Notes under the pieces: model-generated
Database searches by the model: none
What the model was told of the DNA's origin: nothing
What the model saw: the letters and a program-made list of their open reading frames with translations, nothing else
NCBI RefSeq assembly: GCF_000169455.1
Contig: NZ_AAYC01000009.1
Span: forward strand, 72,501-136,500
Reading direction: 5' to 3'
DNA from: Roseobacter sp. SK209-2-6
GTDB taxonomy: Bacteria > Pseudomonadota > Alphaproteobacteria > Rhodobacterales > Rhodobacteraceae
DNA length: 64,000 bases
Program-made: the position numbers and the translations under genes
Shown: piece by piece, positions 9,433 to 17,469 of the stretch
How positions within the stretch are numbered: position 1 is the stretch's first letter
Layout of the letters: every line of letters begins with the position of its first letter

Positions 9433-10761
9433 ATGTGGATAATCTACACGACAAAACCCGGTGACACCTTGGAAACCATAGTTGCGAAACATCGCATCAA
9501 GGATCCGGCCACCATTCTGACCCACAAACAGAACAAGAAGATTGCCAAAGACCTCAAAGCTGGCAAGGAACTGCCAAAGGGAACTAAAGTCACAATACCA
9601 GACCCTAAGGGTAAGGTTTACGTTGTGAAGACGAAATCCGGCACCCAGTACCTGGATGAGGCCGGCTACAAAGACTACTTGAAAGTCGTGCATAAGAAGA
9701 TGGATGAAGCCATCTTTAAGTTAAAGCAGCGTATCAACTATGCGACGGGGCGGCATGATGCGCAAAACAAAATCAATGACGACCAGTGGTTCGTTGCGGC
9801 CTGCATTAGCGTCGTCAATTCTGTTCCAGAGCCCAAATCGCGCAAGAAAGCGGAGTCTGCCTTTAGCAAGGCAGAGAAAGCCGGAAAGGCGCGCGATTAC
9901 AAAGCTTTTGAAAAGAATATTGAACCGGCCAATATCGCTATTGCCACCTACAGCAATGAGGTCCTCTCCTGGATTGACGGCATTATCAATGCTGGCGAGG
10001 GTACTGTTAAGGTTCTCGAGGGGGTAAAGACCGTCGGAATGGTCTGTGGTGCGGTTGCGGCAACGACGGTGATTGCACCGGCTGGACTGGCCGCCGGTGT
10101 CTTGACCGGGGCTGGTGTCGGTGGGGGAACCACGATGGCCTACGACGGTTTTGACCAAATTGGCCGGGTTGTCGCCGGAACCAAGCCGCGTCCTACGGAT
10201 GAGATCCTGAAACGCGCCGCCGGTGGGGCACTGGCCGGAGCTGCAGGTGCTGCGGTTGTCGGCATCATTATGAAGGGAGCCGGTCCCTATATTTCCAAAT
10301 TGGCAAGTTCGAACAAGTTTCTGGAAGGCCAGGTGCAACGCATCCTGACCGGCTCCCACCTGAACCTGGATAAAGTCTACGCGGCTGAAGTCAGTGCCAT
10401 GGTGCAGAAACTTGGCATCGAAAGCACTGAAGCTTTGCTCAAGGCCCGTGCCTCCATCATGGGTGTCGCTCTGTCCAAGCTTCTATTGCGTATTTCTATG
10501 GGCGCTTTGAACAAACAGGTTGGTAGCGGAAAATGGATCACGGATCAGATCACCAGCTGGATTTCTGGAGATGAAAAACGCGTTGGTGGAAAGAGCGCTG
10601 ATGCGACCTCCAAGGCCTTCGCAGAAGATCTGGTGAAGTCCAAGGCTCTGGATCCCGTGTTTGATGATATGGTGCATAAGAACGAAAAGAACCTTCGGAA
10701 ACTTCTTCAACAGGAAATCAAAACTGCTGCTCTGGCGGAGTTGAAGAAACAGAAGGCCTAA
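9433..10761 (+). CDS. LysM-like protein with glycine-rich hydrophobic core, effector-like
   Basis: 442 residues from the ATG at 9433 (CTGGAG nine bases upstream). Residues 1-50 read as a LysM-like module (YTTKPGDTLETIVAKHRI, ending PKGTKVTIP). There is no signal peptide. Residues 65-180 are charged and helical. Residues 195-300 form a Gly/Ala-rich hydrophobic stretch (VCGAVAATTVIAPAGLAAGV; GGALAGAAGAAVVGIIMKGA), followed by a lysine-rich helical tail. The order resembles injected effectors or pore-forming toxins, but I recognise no enzymatic domain. A protein with a similar plan is encoded at 32321-33970. No immunity-like or secretion gene is adjacent. Confidence 0.6.
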   Translation: MWIIYTTKPGDTLETIVAKHRIKDPATILTHKQNKKIAKDLKAGKELPKGTKVTIPDPKGKVYVVKTKSGTQYLDEAGYKDYLKVVHKKMDEAIFKLKQRINYATGRHDAQNKINDDQWFVAACISVVNSVPEPKSRKKAESAFSKAEKAGKARDYKAFEKNIEPANIAIATYSNEVLSWIDGIINAGEGTVKVLEGVKTVGMVCGAVAATTVIAPAGLAAGVLTGAGVGGGTTMAYDGFDQIGRVVAGTKPRPTDEILKRAAGGALAGAAGAAVVGIIMKGAGPYISKLASSNKFLEGQVQRILTGSHLNLDKVYAAEVSAMVQKLGIESTEALLKARASIMGVALSKLLLRISMGALNKQVGSGKWITDQITSWISGDEKRVGGKSADATSKAFAEDLVKSKALDPVFDDMVHKNEKNLRKLLQQEIKTAALAELKKQKA

Positions 10762-10787
10762 ACAAGGGCTTCTGGAAGAGAACCAAA

Positions 10788-10815
10788 GGCGGTGGGGCAG
10801 CTCTGCCCCTGCCGC
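10788..10815 (+). terminator. GC-rich hairpin after the LysM-like gene
   Basis: GGCGGTGGGGCA, loop GCTC, TGCCCCTGCCGC: a near-perfect stem 27 bases after the stop codon. There is no real T tract (GCTTTCC follows), so it may be a weak terminator or an mRNA 3'-end stabiliser. Confidence 0.4.
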
Positions 10816-11139
10816 GCTTTCCGTGGTAACCGAAGATGCCAGGTGAAACCCCGCTATTCGGGGGCAAATCCAAGTTCCTGGCCACTTCTGCGCGAAGAAG
10901 CAAGAGCCGTTGGTGGTGCGGTTTTTGATACCAACGAAGGGTTTTCCAAGATTTTACCGGATTAGTTCGAATGCTGTGAATTTTCAGCTTCCGAGCGGTT
11001 CGAATTACGCTCTGACTTCTGCATTTGATTAACTTCCCGCTCCTAGACTCGCCTCAGCTTGACGCAAGTTCGGTGGGGCTGGGATGGGACCCTGTGACCT
11101 CTCCTGCTGGCTCGCGTATCGCCATTGGAAAGGATCAAA
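10816..11139. other. Intergenic region, no gene seen
   Basis: About 320 bases without a convincing open frame. It should contain the promoter of the downstream binding-protein gene, but I cannot pick a clear -35/-10 pair. Confidence 0.5.
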
Positions 11140-12096
11140 ATGCTGAAATCAACTTTTGCCGCAATCGGCACCGCCGCAGTTCTGGCCACGGGGGCAAGTG
11201 CAGCCGAGCTGGGTGATGTCAATAAGCCAATTCGACTGGGCTTGAACAACTGGACTGGCCATCAAGTCAGCACCTATGTTGCAGGTGAAATCCTCAAAGC
11301 TGCAGGCTATCAGGTCGAATATGTGAATGTGACCAACCAAGATTTCTGGTCCTCTTTGGCCGCTGGTGACATCCATGCAAACGTGGAAGTCTGGTCAACC
11401 AGCCAAACTGCGGAAGTTGCCGAGTCTTTGGCAAGCGGTGCCACAATGGACCTGGGAGATTTGGAACTCTATGCGCAGGAAGGCCTGGTCTATCCGGCGC
11501 ATGTCGAGGAGCTGTGCCCAGGGCTGCCGAACTGGGAAGCGCTGCGTGATTGTGCATCCGTCTTTGCAACCTCGGAAACCGGTGATCAAGGGCGCCTCAT
11601 CGGCTATCCTGCGGATTGGAGCAGCCCGGGGGCCGATCGGGTCGCAGGCTTGGGCCTCCCCTTCACGAATACTCCCGCTGCGGATGAAAACGGATTGACC
11701 GAGGCTCTGCGCGAGTCAGTTGAAAACAATACCGCAGTGCTGGCGACCTTCTGGCAGCCGCATTGGGCCATGCTGGAATATAACCTCAAGTTCGTGCAGC
11801 TGCCTCCGGCAGAGCCTGCCTGCTTTAGCGACCCTTCTTGGGGGCCAAACCCAAATGCCGTCAACGACTGCGGATTTGAAAGCGCACGTGTGATGAAAGC
11901 GGGCTGGGGTCAGCTTGCTGAAACATGGCCGGCTGCTTTTGAAATCCTCTTCACCTTCACTCTGAATATTGAAGATCAACAGCCTATGATGGGCTCTGTT
12001 GATGTTGAAGGGCGCCCGGTGGAGGAAGTTGTAAAAGAATGGATGAGCATGAATGAATTCGTCTGGCGTCCACTCCTGGATGACGCGACCTCCTAA
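11140..12096 (+). CDS. Glycine betaine/proline-type ABC substrate-binding protein (OpuAC family)
   Basis: 318 residues from the ATG at 11140, preceded by AAAGGATC. The signal peptide is MLKSTFAAIGTAAVLATGASA. The mature part fits the OpuAC fold: IRLGLNNWTGHQVSTYVAGE at the start, NQDFWSSLAAGDIHANVEVW, and FWQPHWAML, whose tryptophans recall the aromatic cage that holds quaternary amines. Its ligand is therefore likely a betaine-like osmolyte or choline derivative. It stands alone: no permease or ATPase gene is adjacent, and a strong terminator follows, so it probably works with a transporter encoded elsewhere. Confidence 0.82.
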   Translation: MLKSTFAAIGTAAVLATGASAAELGDVNKPIRLGLNNWTGHQVSTYVAGEILKAAGYQVEYVNVTNQDFWSSLAAGDIHANVEVWSTSQTAEVAESLASGATMDLGDLELYAQEGLVYPAHVEELCPGLPNWEALRDCASVFATSETGDQGRLIGYPADWSSPGADRVAGLGLPFTNTPAADENGLTEALRESVENNTAVLATFWQPHWAMLEYNLKFVQLPPAEPACFSDPSWGPNPNAVNDCGFESARVMKAGWGQLAETWPAAFEILFTFTLNIEDQQPMMGSVDVEGRPVEEVVKEWMSMNEFVWRPLLDDATS

Positions 12097-12124
12097 ACAG
12101 GTCCATTCCTAGGCATTAAACAAA

Positions 12125-12160
12125 GAAAGGCCCGGAAAACACCGGGCCTTTCTTCTTTTA
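12125..12160 (+). terminator. Rho-independent terminator
   Basis: GAAAGGCCCGG, loop AAAACA, CCGGGCCTTTC, then TTCTTTTA. The 11-bp perfect stem lies 28 bases after the binding-protein stop, and the U tract fits plus-strand transcription; it also faces the hemN 3' end. Confidence 0.9.
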
Positions 12161-12183
12161 TCCATCGTCTTGTTCTGTCCTGG

Positions 12184-13539
12184 TCAGGAGGCGCGGCTAA
12201 AGCGAGCCTCGGCAGGCATATGGGCATCCAGAACACTGGCAATCAGACGAGTGAGCGGGCGCCCATCTGGGTGGATTTCCAAGACCTCATTGTTCAGGGT
12301 AACCAGGTCGCCAAAGCGCGCAGCGGCCTTCAGCAAATCTGGTTCCAGCACCTCGCTGAGATTGCCAAATGTCAAAGACAGTTCTTTGCGATCTACGCGG
12401 AAATCACACATGATCATCTCAATGGCGCGGGCGCGAAGCAGGTCTTCCTGGGTCATCTCATGTCCGCGCGCGCCCGCCAGTCGCCCTTCCTCCACGCGTT
12501 TCACATAGGCTGGTGTTGCGGGTGCATTCTGCACATAGCCGCCGGGAAACCGGGAAATGGATGAGGCTCCAAAGCCGATCAGGGCCGGGCAGGTATCTAC
12601 CGTATACCCCTGAAAATTCCGGCGTAGATGGGCGCTGTGCGCAGCAATGGCCAGACTGTCATCCGGGCGCGCAAAGTGATCAATGCCAATCGCGGAGAAA
12701 CCCGCCGCCTCAAAAGCCTCTGCTGCCTGTCCAGCCAAGGCATGGCGATCCCGATCCCCTGGCAAGGTAGCCTCATCGATCAATTGCTGACGTTTGGCCA
12801 TCCACGGCACATGTGCATAGCCAAAGAGGGCGATGCGGTCAGGGGAGAGAGAGAGGACTTTCTCCAGAGTGTCCTGCATGCGGGCCTGGGTTTGATGGGG
12901 TAAACCATAGACTAGATCCGCATTAAGTGAGGTAATGCCCGCAGCCCGCAGGTCTTCGACACAGGTCTTGGTCACGTCATAGGGCTGGGAGCGGCCGATT
13001 GCGTCCTGCACCAGCGGATCAAAGTCCTGAATGCCGATGCTTGCGCGACTCATCCCCTCAGCCGCAAGGGCCGAGATCTTGTCACGGTCCACCAGTGTTG
13101 GGTCGATCTCGACCGAGAATTCCCAATCGTCGGTCGGGGTGAAGACTGTTTTGATCGCCTTGGCGAGCCGGTGAATCAAGTCAGGTGGCAAGATGGTCGG
13201 GGTGCCGCCCCCCCAATGCAGGCGCCCCATCCTGAGGCCCTGTGGAATGATGCGGCTAACATGCGCCAGCTCTTGTTCTAGGGTGCCGATATAGGCTTCA
13301 ACCGGTGACAGGGATTGGGTGCCTTGGGTGCGGCAGGCGCAGAACCAGCACAGGCGCTCGCAAAACGGGATGTGAATGTAGACAGAGACCGGAACCGATG
13401 GGTCAAGATCCGCCAGTTGGCGCTGTTGCAGTGCTTCACCTGTCTCTGGCTTGAACACCGGAGCGGTAGGGTAAGATGTATAGCGGGGCACGCGGCTGTC
13501 AAAAAGACCCAGCGCGGCGAGTCGATCAATCTGTTTCAT
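12184..13539 (-). CDS. hemN: Oxygen-independent coproporphyrinogen III oxidase
   Basis: 451 residues from the ATG at 13539, preceded by GGGAG. A radical-SAM enzyme that oxidatively decarboxylates coproporphyrinogen III to protoporphyrinogen IX in haem and bacteriochlorophyll synthesis without oxygen. The 4Fe-4S/SAM motif is CERLCWFCAC (Cys 60, 64, 67 and 69), preceded by YIHIPF; the GGGTPT motif follows near residue 120. Length and the C-terminal HemN domain are normal. An imperfect FNR-like box lies about 35 bases upstream, consistent with oxygen-regulated expression. Transcribed away from tRNA-Leu. Confidence 0.93.
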   Translation of the reverse strand: MKQIDRLAALGLFDSRVPRYTSYPTAPVFKPETGEALQQRQLADLDPSVPVSVYIHIPFCERLCWFCACRTQGTQSLSPVEAYIGTLEQELAHVSRIIPQGLRMGRLHWGGGTPTILPPDLIHRLAKAIKTVFTPTDDWEFSVEIDPTLVDRDKISALAAEGMSRASIGIQDFDPLVQDAIGRSQPYDVTKTCVEDLRAAGITSLNADLVYGLPHQTQARMQDTLEKVLSLSPDRIALFGYAHVPWMAKRQQLIDEATLPGDRDRHALAGQAAEAFEAAGFSAIGIDHFARPDDSLAIAAHSAHLRRNFQGYTVDTCPALIGFGASSISRFPGGYVQNAPATPAYVKRVEEGRLAGARGHEMTQEDLLRARAIEMIMCDFRVDRKELSLTFGNLSEVLEPDLLKAAARFGDLVTLNNEVLEIHPDGRPLTRLIASVLDAHMPAEARFSRAS

Positions 13540-13573
13540 GACTCCCGTTTGTCTCTTTGTTGGCTCGCCCGCT

Positions 13574-13587
13574 TTGCGCAGGATCAA
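13574..13587 (-). promoter_or_regulatory. Possible FnrL box upstream of hemN
   Basis: Read on the minus strand it is TTGATCCTGCGCAA against the FNR consensus TTGAT-N4-ATCAA: the left half-site is perfect and three of five bases match on the right. It begins 35 bases before the hemN start codon. hemN genes of Rhodobacteraceae are classic FnrL targets, which raises the prior. Confidence 0.4.
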
Positions 13588-13706
13588 ATTCTGGCCCAAA
13601 TGGTGAAACACAATTCTCCAATCATGCTAAAGTAATTTTCGCTTAAATGTTTGAAAAAGAAGTGGTTTTCTCTGTCTTGAGCCAATTTCCCAAGGAGGTT
13701 TAAAAA

Positions 13707-13736
13707 ATGGCATGGGCCATCTATTTTTCCATTTGA
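13707..13736 (+). CDS. Possible 9-residue leader peptide before tRNA-Leu
   Basis: ATG followed by eight codons and TGA, encoding MAWAIYFSI. It has an unusually strong Shine-Dalgarno sequence, AAGGAGG at 13692-13698, eight bases upstream of the ATG. It lies 40 bases before tRNA-Leu on the same strand. The start of the frame is also partly palindromic (ATGGC...GCCAT). Nothing shows that it is translated; the match of ribosome-binding site and frame is the only evidence. Confidence 0.3.
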   Translation: MAWAIYFSI

Positions 13737-13776
13737 CGATGCCGGGAACTCAGCTTATACGCCCATCACGACACCT

Positions 13777-13863
13777 GCCCAGGTGGCGGAATTGGTAGAC
13801 GCGCTAGCTTCAGGTGCTAGTGTCCGTATGGACGTGGAGGTTCGAGTCCTCTCCTGGGCACCA
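13777..13863 (+). tRNA. tRNA-Leu (CAG)
   Basis: 87 nt with encoded CCA. The acceptor stem is GCCCAGG with CCTGGGC, the D-loop contains GGTAGAC, and the anticodon loop TTCAGGT lies in the stem CTAGC/GCTAG. The long variable arm (TGTCCGTATGGACGT) is the class II feature of leucine tRNAs, and the T arm is GGTTCGAGTCC. Confidence 0.96.
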
Positions 13864-14082
13864 CTTTTCCCGCATCTTCAAAATTTGCAGCGCACAGCGC
13901 GTTTATGTTGACCCATACTTGCCGCATCGGCGGGGGGTAGGTGTTTTCAACATTCGAAAGGCAATGCTTCTTCGAGGTGTTCCAGGATCTTTGACCTCTG
14001 ATTGAGAGGCAGTCTTGAACAAAAGTTCTAGGGCAGTTTCTGGTTAGGCTATCTTTCCTGGATTGGGGCGTTGCGGACGTGA

Positions 14083-14110
14083 AAAAGGCCCCTCAAGAGA
14101 GGGGCCTTTT
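14083..14110 (-). terminator. Bidirectional terminator after the transporter operon
   Basis: AAAAGGCCCCTC, loop AAGA, GAGGGGCCTTTT: a 12-bp perfect stem with A and T runs on both sides, 21 bases beyond the stop of the minus-strand permease gene. It can act in either direction. The ~220 bases between it and tRNA-Leu hold no gene I can support. Confidence 0.88.
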
Positions 14111-14130
14111 CGTCAAACAGACTATGTTGC

Positions 14131-15396
14131 TTAGCTGCGGCCTTTCCAGGGGACCAGCCAGTTTTCGGCCTTGCGCATCAGAATGTCGATGCCATAGCCA
14201 ATGATCCCGATCAGCACGATGCCCATGATGACGATATCCGTCAGCTGGAACTTGGAAGCGGCGATGATCATCATGCCAGCACCTTTTTGTGCGGCAACCA
14301 GTTCGGCGGCCACAACAGTGCCCCAGCAAACGCCCATAGCGACCCGGGCACCGGTAAAGATCTCTGGCAGCGAGTTCGGTACAATCACATGCCGCATGAT
14401 TTGTGCTTTGGAGGCGCCGAGAGAGTAGGCGGCGTGGATCTTGGAGATATTCACCCCGGATACCCCGGCACGTGCCGCAATTGTCATGATCCAGAGGGCG
14501 GCTAGGAACAAGAGGAAGATCTTGCCGGTTTCCCAGATGCCGAACCAGATTATGACCAGTGGGATCAGCGCCAGGGGTGGCACCGGACGCATGAATTCCA
14601 CAATTGGGTCAAACCAGCCGCGGAACCAGCCGCTCAGCCCCATGGCGTAGCCCAGCGGGATACCAACTATCGAGCCAAGGACAAAGCCAACAACAACACG
14701 GATCAGCGACCAGCCGAGATGCTCCCACAGGGTGAAGTTCTGGTAACCTTCGTCCGCAATCTCAAAGAAACGCTCAACGACCTTTTCCGGCGCAGGCAGC
14801 CAGATCGGGTTCATCTGCATCCCCAGTGACGGTGTGAACAGGATTGCGCCCTTACCGCTGAGCGAAACAGAGCCATCCCCGGTATCCACAGAACCATCAG
14901 CGCTGATCTCTTGGCCATTGATGGCCACGACACGTGCACCGGATTTGCGTTTCAGTTCATCGTTCTTGTCAAAGAGGATGGTGGCAGAGCGAGAAGCGGT
15001 CATCGCTACCGCGTCGTTCGAGGCGAGTCCTTCGCCGGGCTCGACTTCGAACTTCTCAGCTTTTTCCCCAAAGGGCGCAACACGCACAAAGATTGTCGCG
15101 TCATCCCGTTGGCCGTCTTCAGCTTCCACCGTGTAGGTGAATTGGGTTTCACCGGTAAACGGGGCAGGGACATGGATGGGGATCAGCTTTGAACCGGTGA
15201 AGGCACCCCAGATCACAAAGATCACCACCACTGATATGATCGAGGCGGCACGATCAGGGCGTACCGCACTTTCATCGCCAAAGGTCACGGTCTTGAGGCT
15301 GGTAAAATCCTTTTGCGAGGTCATGCCGCCGCGGATCACCTTGACCAGCACAAAGGCGCCAATAAAGAGCGCGAGATAAAACAGAAGAACGGTCAT
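14131..15396 (-). CDS. TauC-like ABC transporter permease with extended N-terminus
   Basis: 421 residues, well above the ~270 usual for TauC/SsuC permeases. The C-terminal half (about 230-415) is a normal binding-protein-dependent permease domain, with the EAA-type loop near AAYSLGASKAQIMRHVIVPN. The extra N-terminal part has two hydrophobic helices (about 3-22 and 52-70) and a ~140-residue extracytoplasmic segment rich in short beta-strand-like stretches (TFTY and DDATIFVRV patterns), which recalls an Ig- or cadherin-like fold. The gene overlaps the ATPase gene by four bases (ATGA). It is the last gene of a binding protein-ATPase-permease operon; the substrate is probably a sulfonate, from the neighbouring hpsN-like gene and cuyA. 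Confidence 0.8.
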   Translation of the reverse strand: MTVLLFYLALFIGAFVLVKVIRGGMTSQKDFTSLKTVTFGDESAVRPDRAASIISVVVIFVIWGAFTGSKLIPIHVPAPFTGETQFTYTVEAEDGQRDDATIFVRVAPFGEKAEKFEVEPGEGLASNDAVAMTASRSATILFDKNDELKRKSGARVVAINGQEISADGSVDTGDGSVSLSGKGAILFTPSLGMQMNPIWLPAPEKVVERFFEIADEGYQNFTLWEHLGWSLIRVVVGFVLGSIVGIPLGYAMGLSGWFRGWFDPIVEFMRPVPPLALIPLVIIWFGIWETGKIFLLFLAALWIMTIAARAGVSGVNISKIHAAYSLGASKAQIMRHVIVPNSLPEIFTGARVAMGVCWGTVVAAELVAAQKGAGMMIIAASKFQLTDIVIMGIVLIGIIGYGIDILMRKAENWLVPWKGRS

Positions 15397-16196
15397 GCTA
15401 CTTCCTCCGTGCGGCCCATGATTTCCTCTTCCATCTCCCAGATCATCGAGAGGATTTCATCGCGGGTTTCAGCAAAACCTTCGGATTTCTTGACGTCGCG
15501 CAGATCGGCATTCACACCACGCTCAGCAAAGGGCAGGCGATATTCCTTGTGGATGCGGCCAGGGCGCGGCGCCATGACCAGCAGCCGCTCACCCAAAAGC
15601 AGGGCTTCTTCCACAGAGTGAGTGATCAGGATGATAGTCTTGCCGGTTTCTTTCCAAAGCTTCAGAACCAGCCCCTGCATCTTTTCGCGGGTCAAGGCGT
15701 CCAGGGCGCCAAGGGGTTCATCCATCAGGATGATGTCGGGTTCATTGGCGAGGCAACGGGCGAGAGCCACACGCTGCTGCATGCCGCCTGATAGTTCGTA
15801 GACCGCCTTTTCCTTAAAGTCCTGCAGGCCAACGACCTCCAGCAGGTGATCAGCGATCTTGTCGCGCTCGGCCTTGGGCATGCCCTTCATCCTGGGGCCG
15901 AAATCGACGTTTTCACGCACGCTCATCCACTCGAAGAGCGCCCCCTTTTGGAAGACCATTCCGCGTTCGGCATCCGGGCCGGTGACGAGATGGCCGTTCA
16001 ATTCGATCTTGCCCTCGGTTGGGGCAAGAAAGCCTGCCACGATGTTCAGCAAGGTGGTTTTGCCGCAGCCTGATGGCCCCAGCACCGACATCAATTCACC
16101 GGGTTTCAATGAGATCGAGACGTCTTTGAGCGCTTGAACCGAGCTGCCGTTGGGCAGATCAAAGCGCATGGAAAGACCGTTGATGTCCAATCCAGA
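15393..16196 (-). CDS. TauB-like ABC transporter ATPase
   Basis: 267 residues from the ATG at 16196, which has AGGGG six bases upstream; a second ATG lies three codons earlier. Walker A GPSGCGKT, Q-loop at VFQKG, signature LSGGMQQR, Walker B IILMDEPLGALD and the switch His in THSVEE are all present. It follows the nitrate/sulfonate/taurine importer ATPase type. It is translationally coupled to the permease gene and separated from the binding-protein gene by a short gap holding a strong hairpin. Confidence 0.85.
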   Translation of the reverse strand, partial: SGLDINGLSMRFDLPNGSSVQALKDVSISLKPGELMSVLGPSGCGKTTLLNIVAGFLAPTEGKIELNGHLVTGPDAERGMVFQKGALFEWMSVRENVDFGPRMKGMPKAERDKIADHLLEVVGLQDFKEKAVYELSGGMQQRVALARCLANEPDIILMDEPLGALDALTREKMQGLVLKLWKETGKTIILITHSVEEALLLGERLLVMAPRPGRIHKEYRLPFAERGVNADLRDVKKSEGFAETRDEILSMIWEMEEEIMGRTEEVA

Positions 16197-16231
16197 CATG
16201 GGCATCCCCTAGTGTTTATGTAGATAAGGAA

Positions 16232-16255
16232 ATGGCCCGGATTTTACCGGGCCAT
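16232..16255 (-). other. Intercistronic hairpin between binding protein and ATPase genes
   Basis: ATGGCCCGG, loop ATTTTA, CCGGGCCAT: a perfect 9-bp stem in the gap after the binding-protein gene. There is no U tract. Similar hairpins after binding-protein genes are known to give partial termination or mRNA protection, so that more binding protein is made than membrane components. Confidence 0.65.
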
Positions 16256-16274
16256 AGAGCAAGTGTGCTGTGGT

Positions 16275-17282
16275 TTAGTTGCCTGAAGCAGAGTCCAGCG
16301 GACCAGTATCCACCGCACCTTCGTAGGTGTCCAAAGCGCTTTCGATGCTGCCGGCGGAAACAAAGACATTGGCAACACCGCCCATGAAGATCTGCGCCGC
16401 GCCGCCCAGCCATTTGTCCGAAAGCTGCTCTTCAACTGAGGGGAAGGTGAATGTGGCGATTGTTGCTTCCGCTTCTGCTACATCCATGCCGGCGTCTTTG
16501 GCGATCACTGGAAGCATCACGTCCTTTTTGTCGCCAGCGTTCCACATGGCATTCATATCGGCGGTCACCTGCAGGAATTTTGCAACCAGTTCCGGCTGTT
16601 CTGCAACAAAGTCAGAAGGCGCAGAGGTGACGTCAAAAACCAGGATGCCCAGTTCTTCTTTCTCTGCACCGGTCAGGAGAACATTGCCGTGCTCTTTCAT
16701 GCGTCGCAGCGCACCGCCCCAGCCGCAAACCATATCCAGGTTGCCCTGAGCAAAGGCTGCCGCGCCATCCGCAGGTGCCATATCGACGATTTCCATGGAG
16801 TTCACATCGACGTTGAAATGCTTCATCTGCGACAGGAAGCCGTAGTGCGCGGCGGTCCCGATAGGCACACCGACCTTTTTGCCTGCCAGCTCAGACGCAC
16901 TGGTTTTGTCGATTTCCAGTGTTTCGGCGACAACACAGTTGTCGTTCTCGGAATAGCTCACAGCAACATCGAGGGTCTGCAGGTCCTGACCTGCGGAGGT
17001 GGCGACCACGAAGGGGGGCACGCCCTGGCTGACTGAGATCTGAACGTCACCAGAGGCCATTGCAGCGGACATTGCTGTGCCCGCGTCAAAGGAAACCCAG
17101 TTGATCTTAACGCCCAGCTCTTTCTCATAGATACCTTCAGCCTTGCCATATTGGAAAGGCATCGGCCATTCTAGGAAGTAGGCCACAGTCAATTCATCCA
17201 GAGCTGCCGCCTGGGAGGCGGTCAGCATTGCTGCCGCAGCTGCAGAAGAGGCCAGTGCTGCTTTGATTTTGGCTAGTTTCAT
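16275..17282 (-). CDS. TauA-like periplasmic substrate-binding protein
   Basis: 335 residues. The signal peptide ends near LTASQAAA. The mature part is the NMT1/TauA type: LTVAYFLEWPMPFQYGKAEG, NWVSFDAGTAMSAAMASGDV and SQGVPPFVVATSAG match the pattern of taurine/sulfonate-binding proteins. It leads an operon with the ATPase and permease genes and is divergent from a LysR regulator gene across a 187-base gap, which probably holds the control region. The exact ligand (taurine, cysteate, DHPS or another small acid) cannot be told from sequence. Confidence 0.82.
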   Translation of the reverse strand: MKLAKIKAALASSAAAAAMLTASQAAALDELTVAYFLEWPMPFQYGKAEGIYEKELGVKINWVSFDAGTAMSAAMASGDVQISVSQGVPPFVVATSAGQDLQTLDVAVSYSENDNCVVAETLEIDKTSASELAGKKVGVPIGTAAHYGFLSQMKHFNVDVNSMEIVDMAPADGAAAFAQGNLDMVCGWGGALRRMKEHGNVLLTGAEKEELGILVFDVTSAPSDFVAEQPELVAKFLQVTADMNAMWNAGDKKDVMLPVIAKDAGMDVAEAEATIATFTFPSVEEQLSDKWLGGAAQIFMGGVANVFVSAGSIESALDTYEGAVDTGPLDSASGN

Positions 17283-17469
17283 TTTTTCACCCTGTTTTGG
17301 TTGTCATCTAAGCGGCAGTTCTCTCTGCCTTGGTATCGTTGTGTTCAAAGAGCCTAGCGAAGAAATTTCCGGAGTCGGGTCACAAAAAGGTGGTTCCAGT
17401 AAAGTCGAAATATAGTATCGGAAAAACCGTAACTGCCAAAAGGCATGAACCCAAGGGAGATCGCGACCG

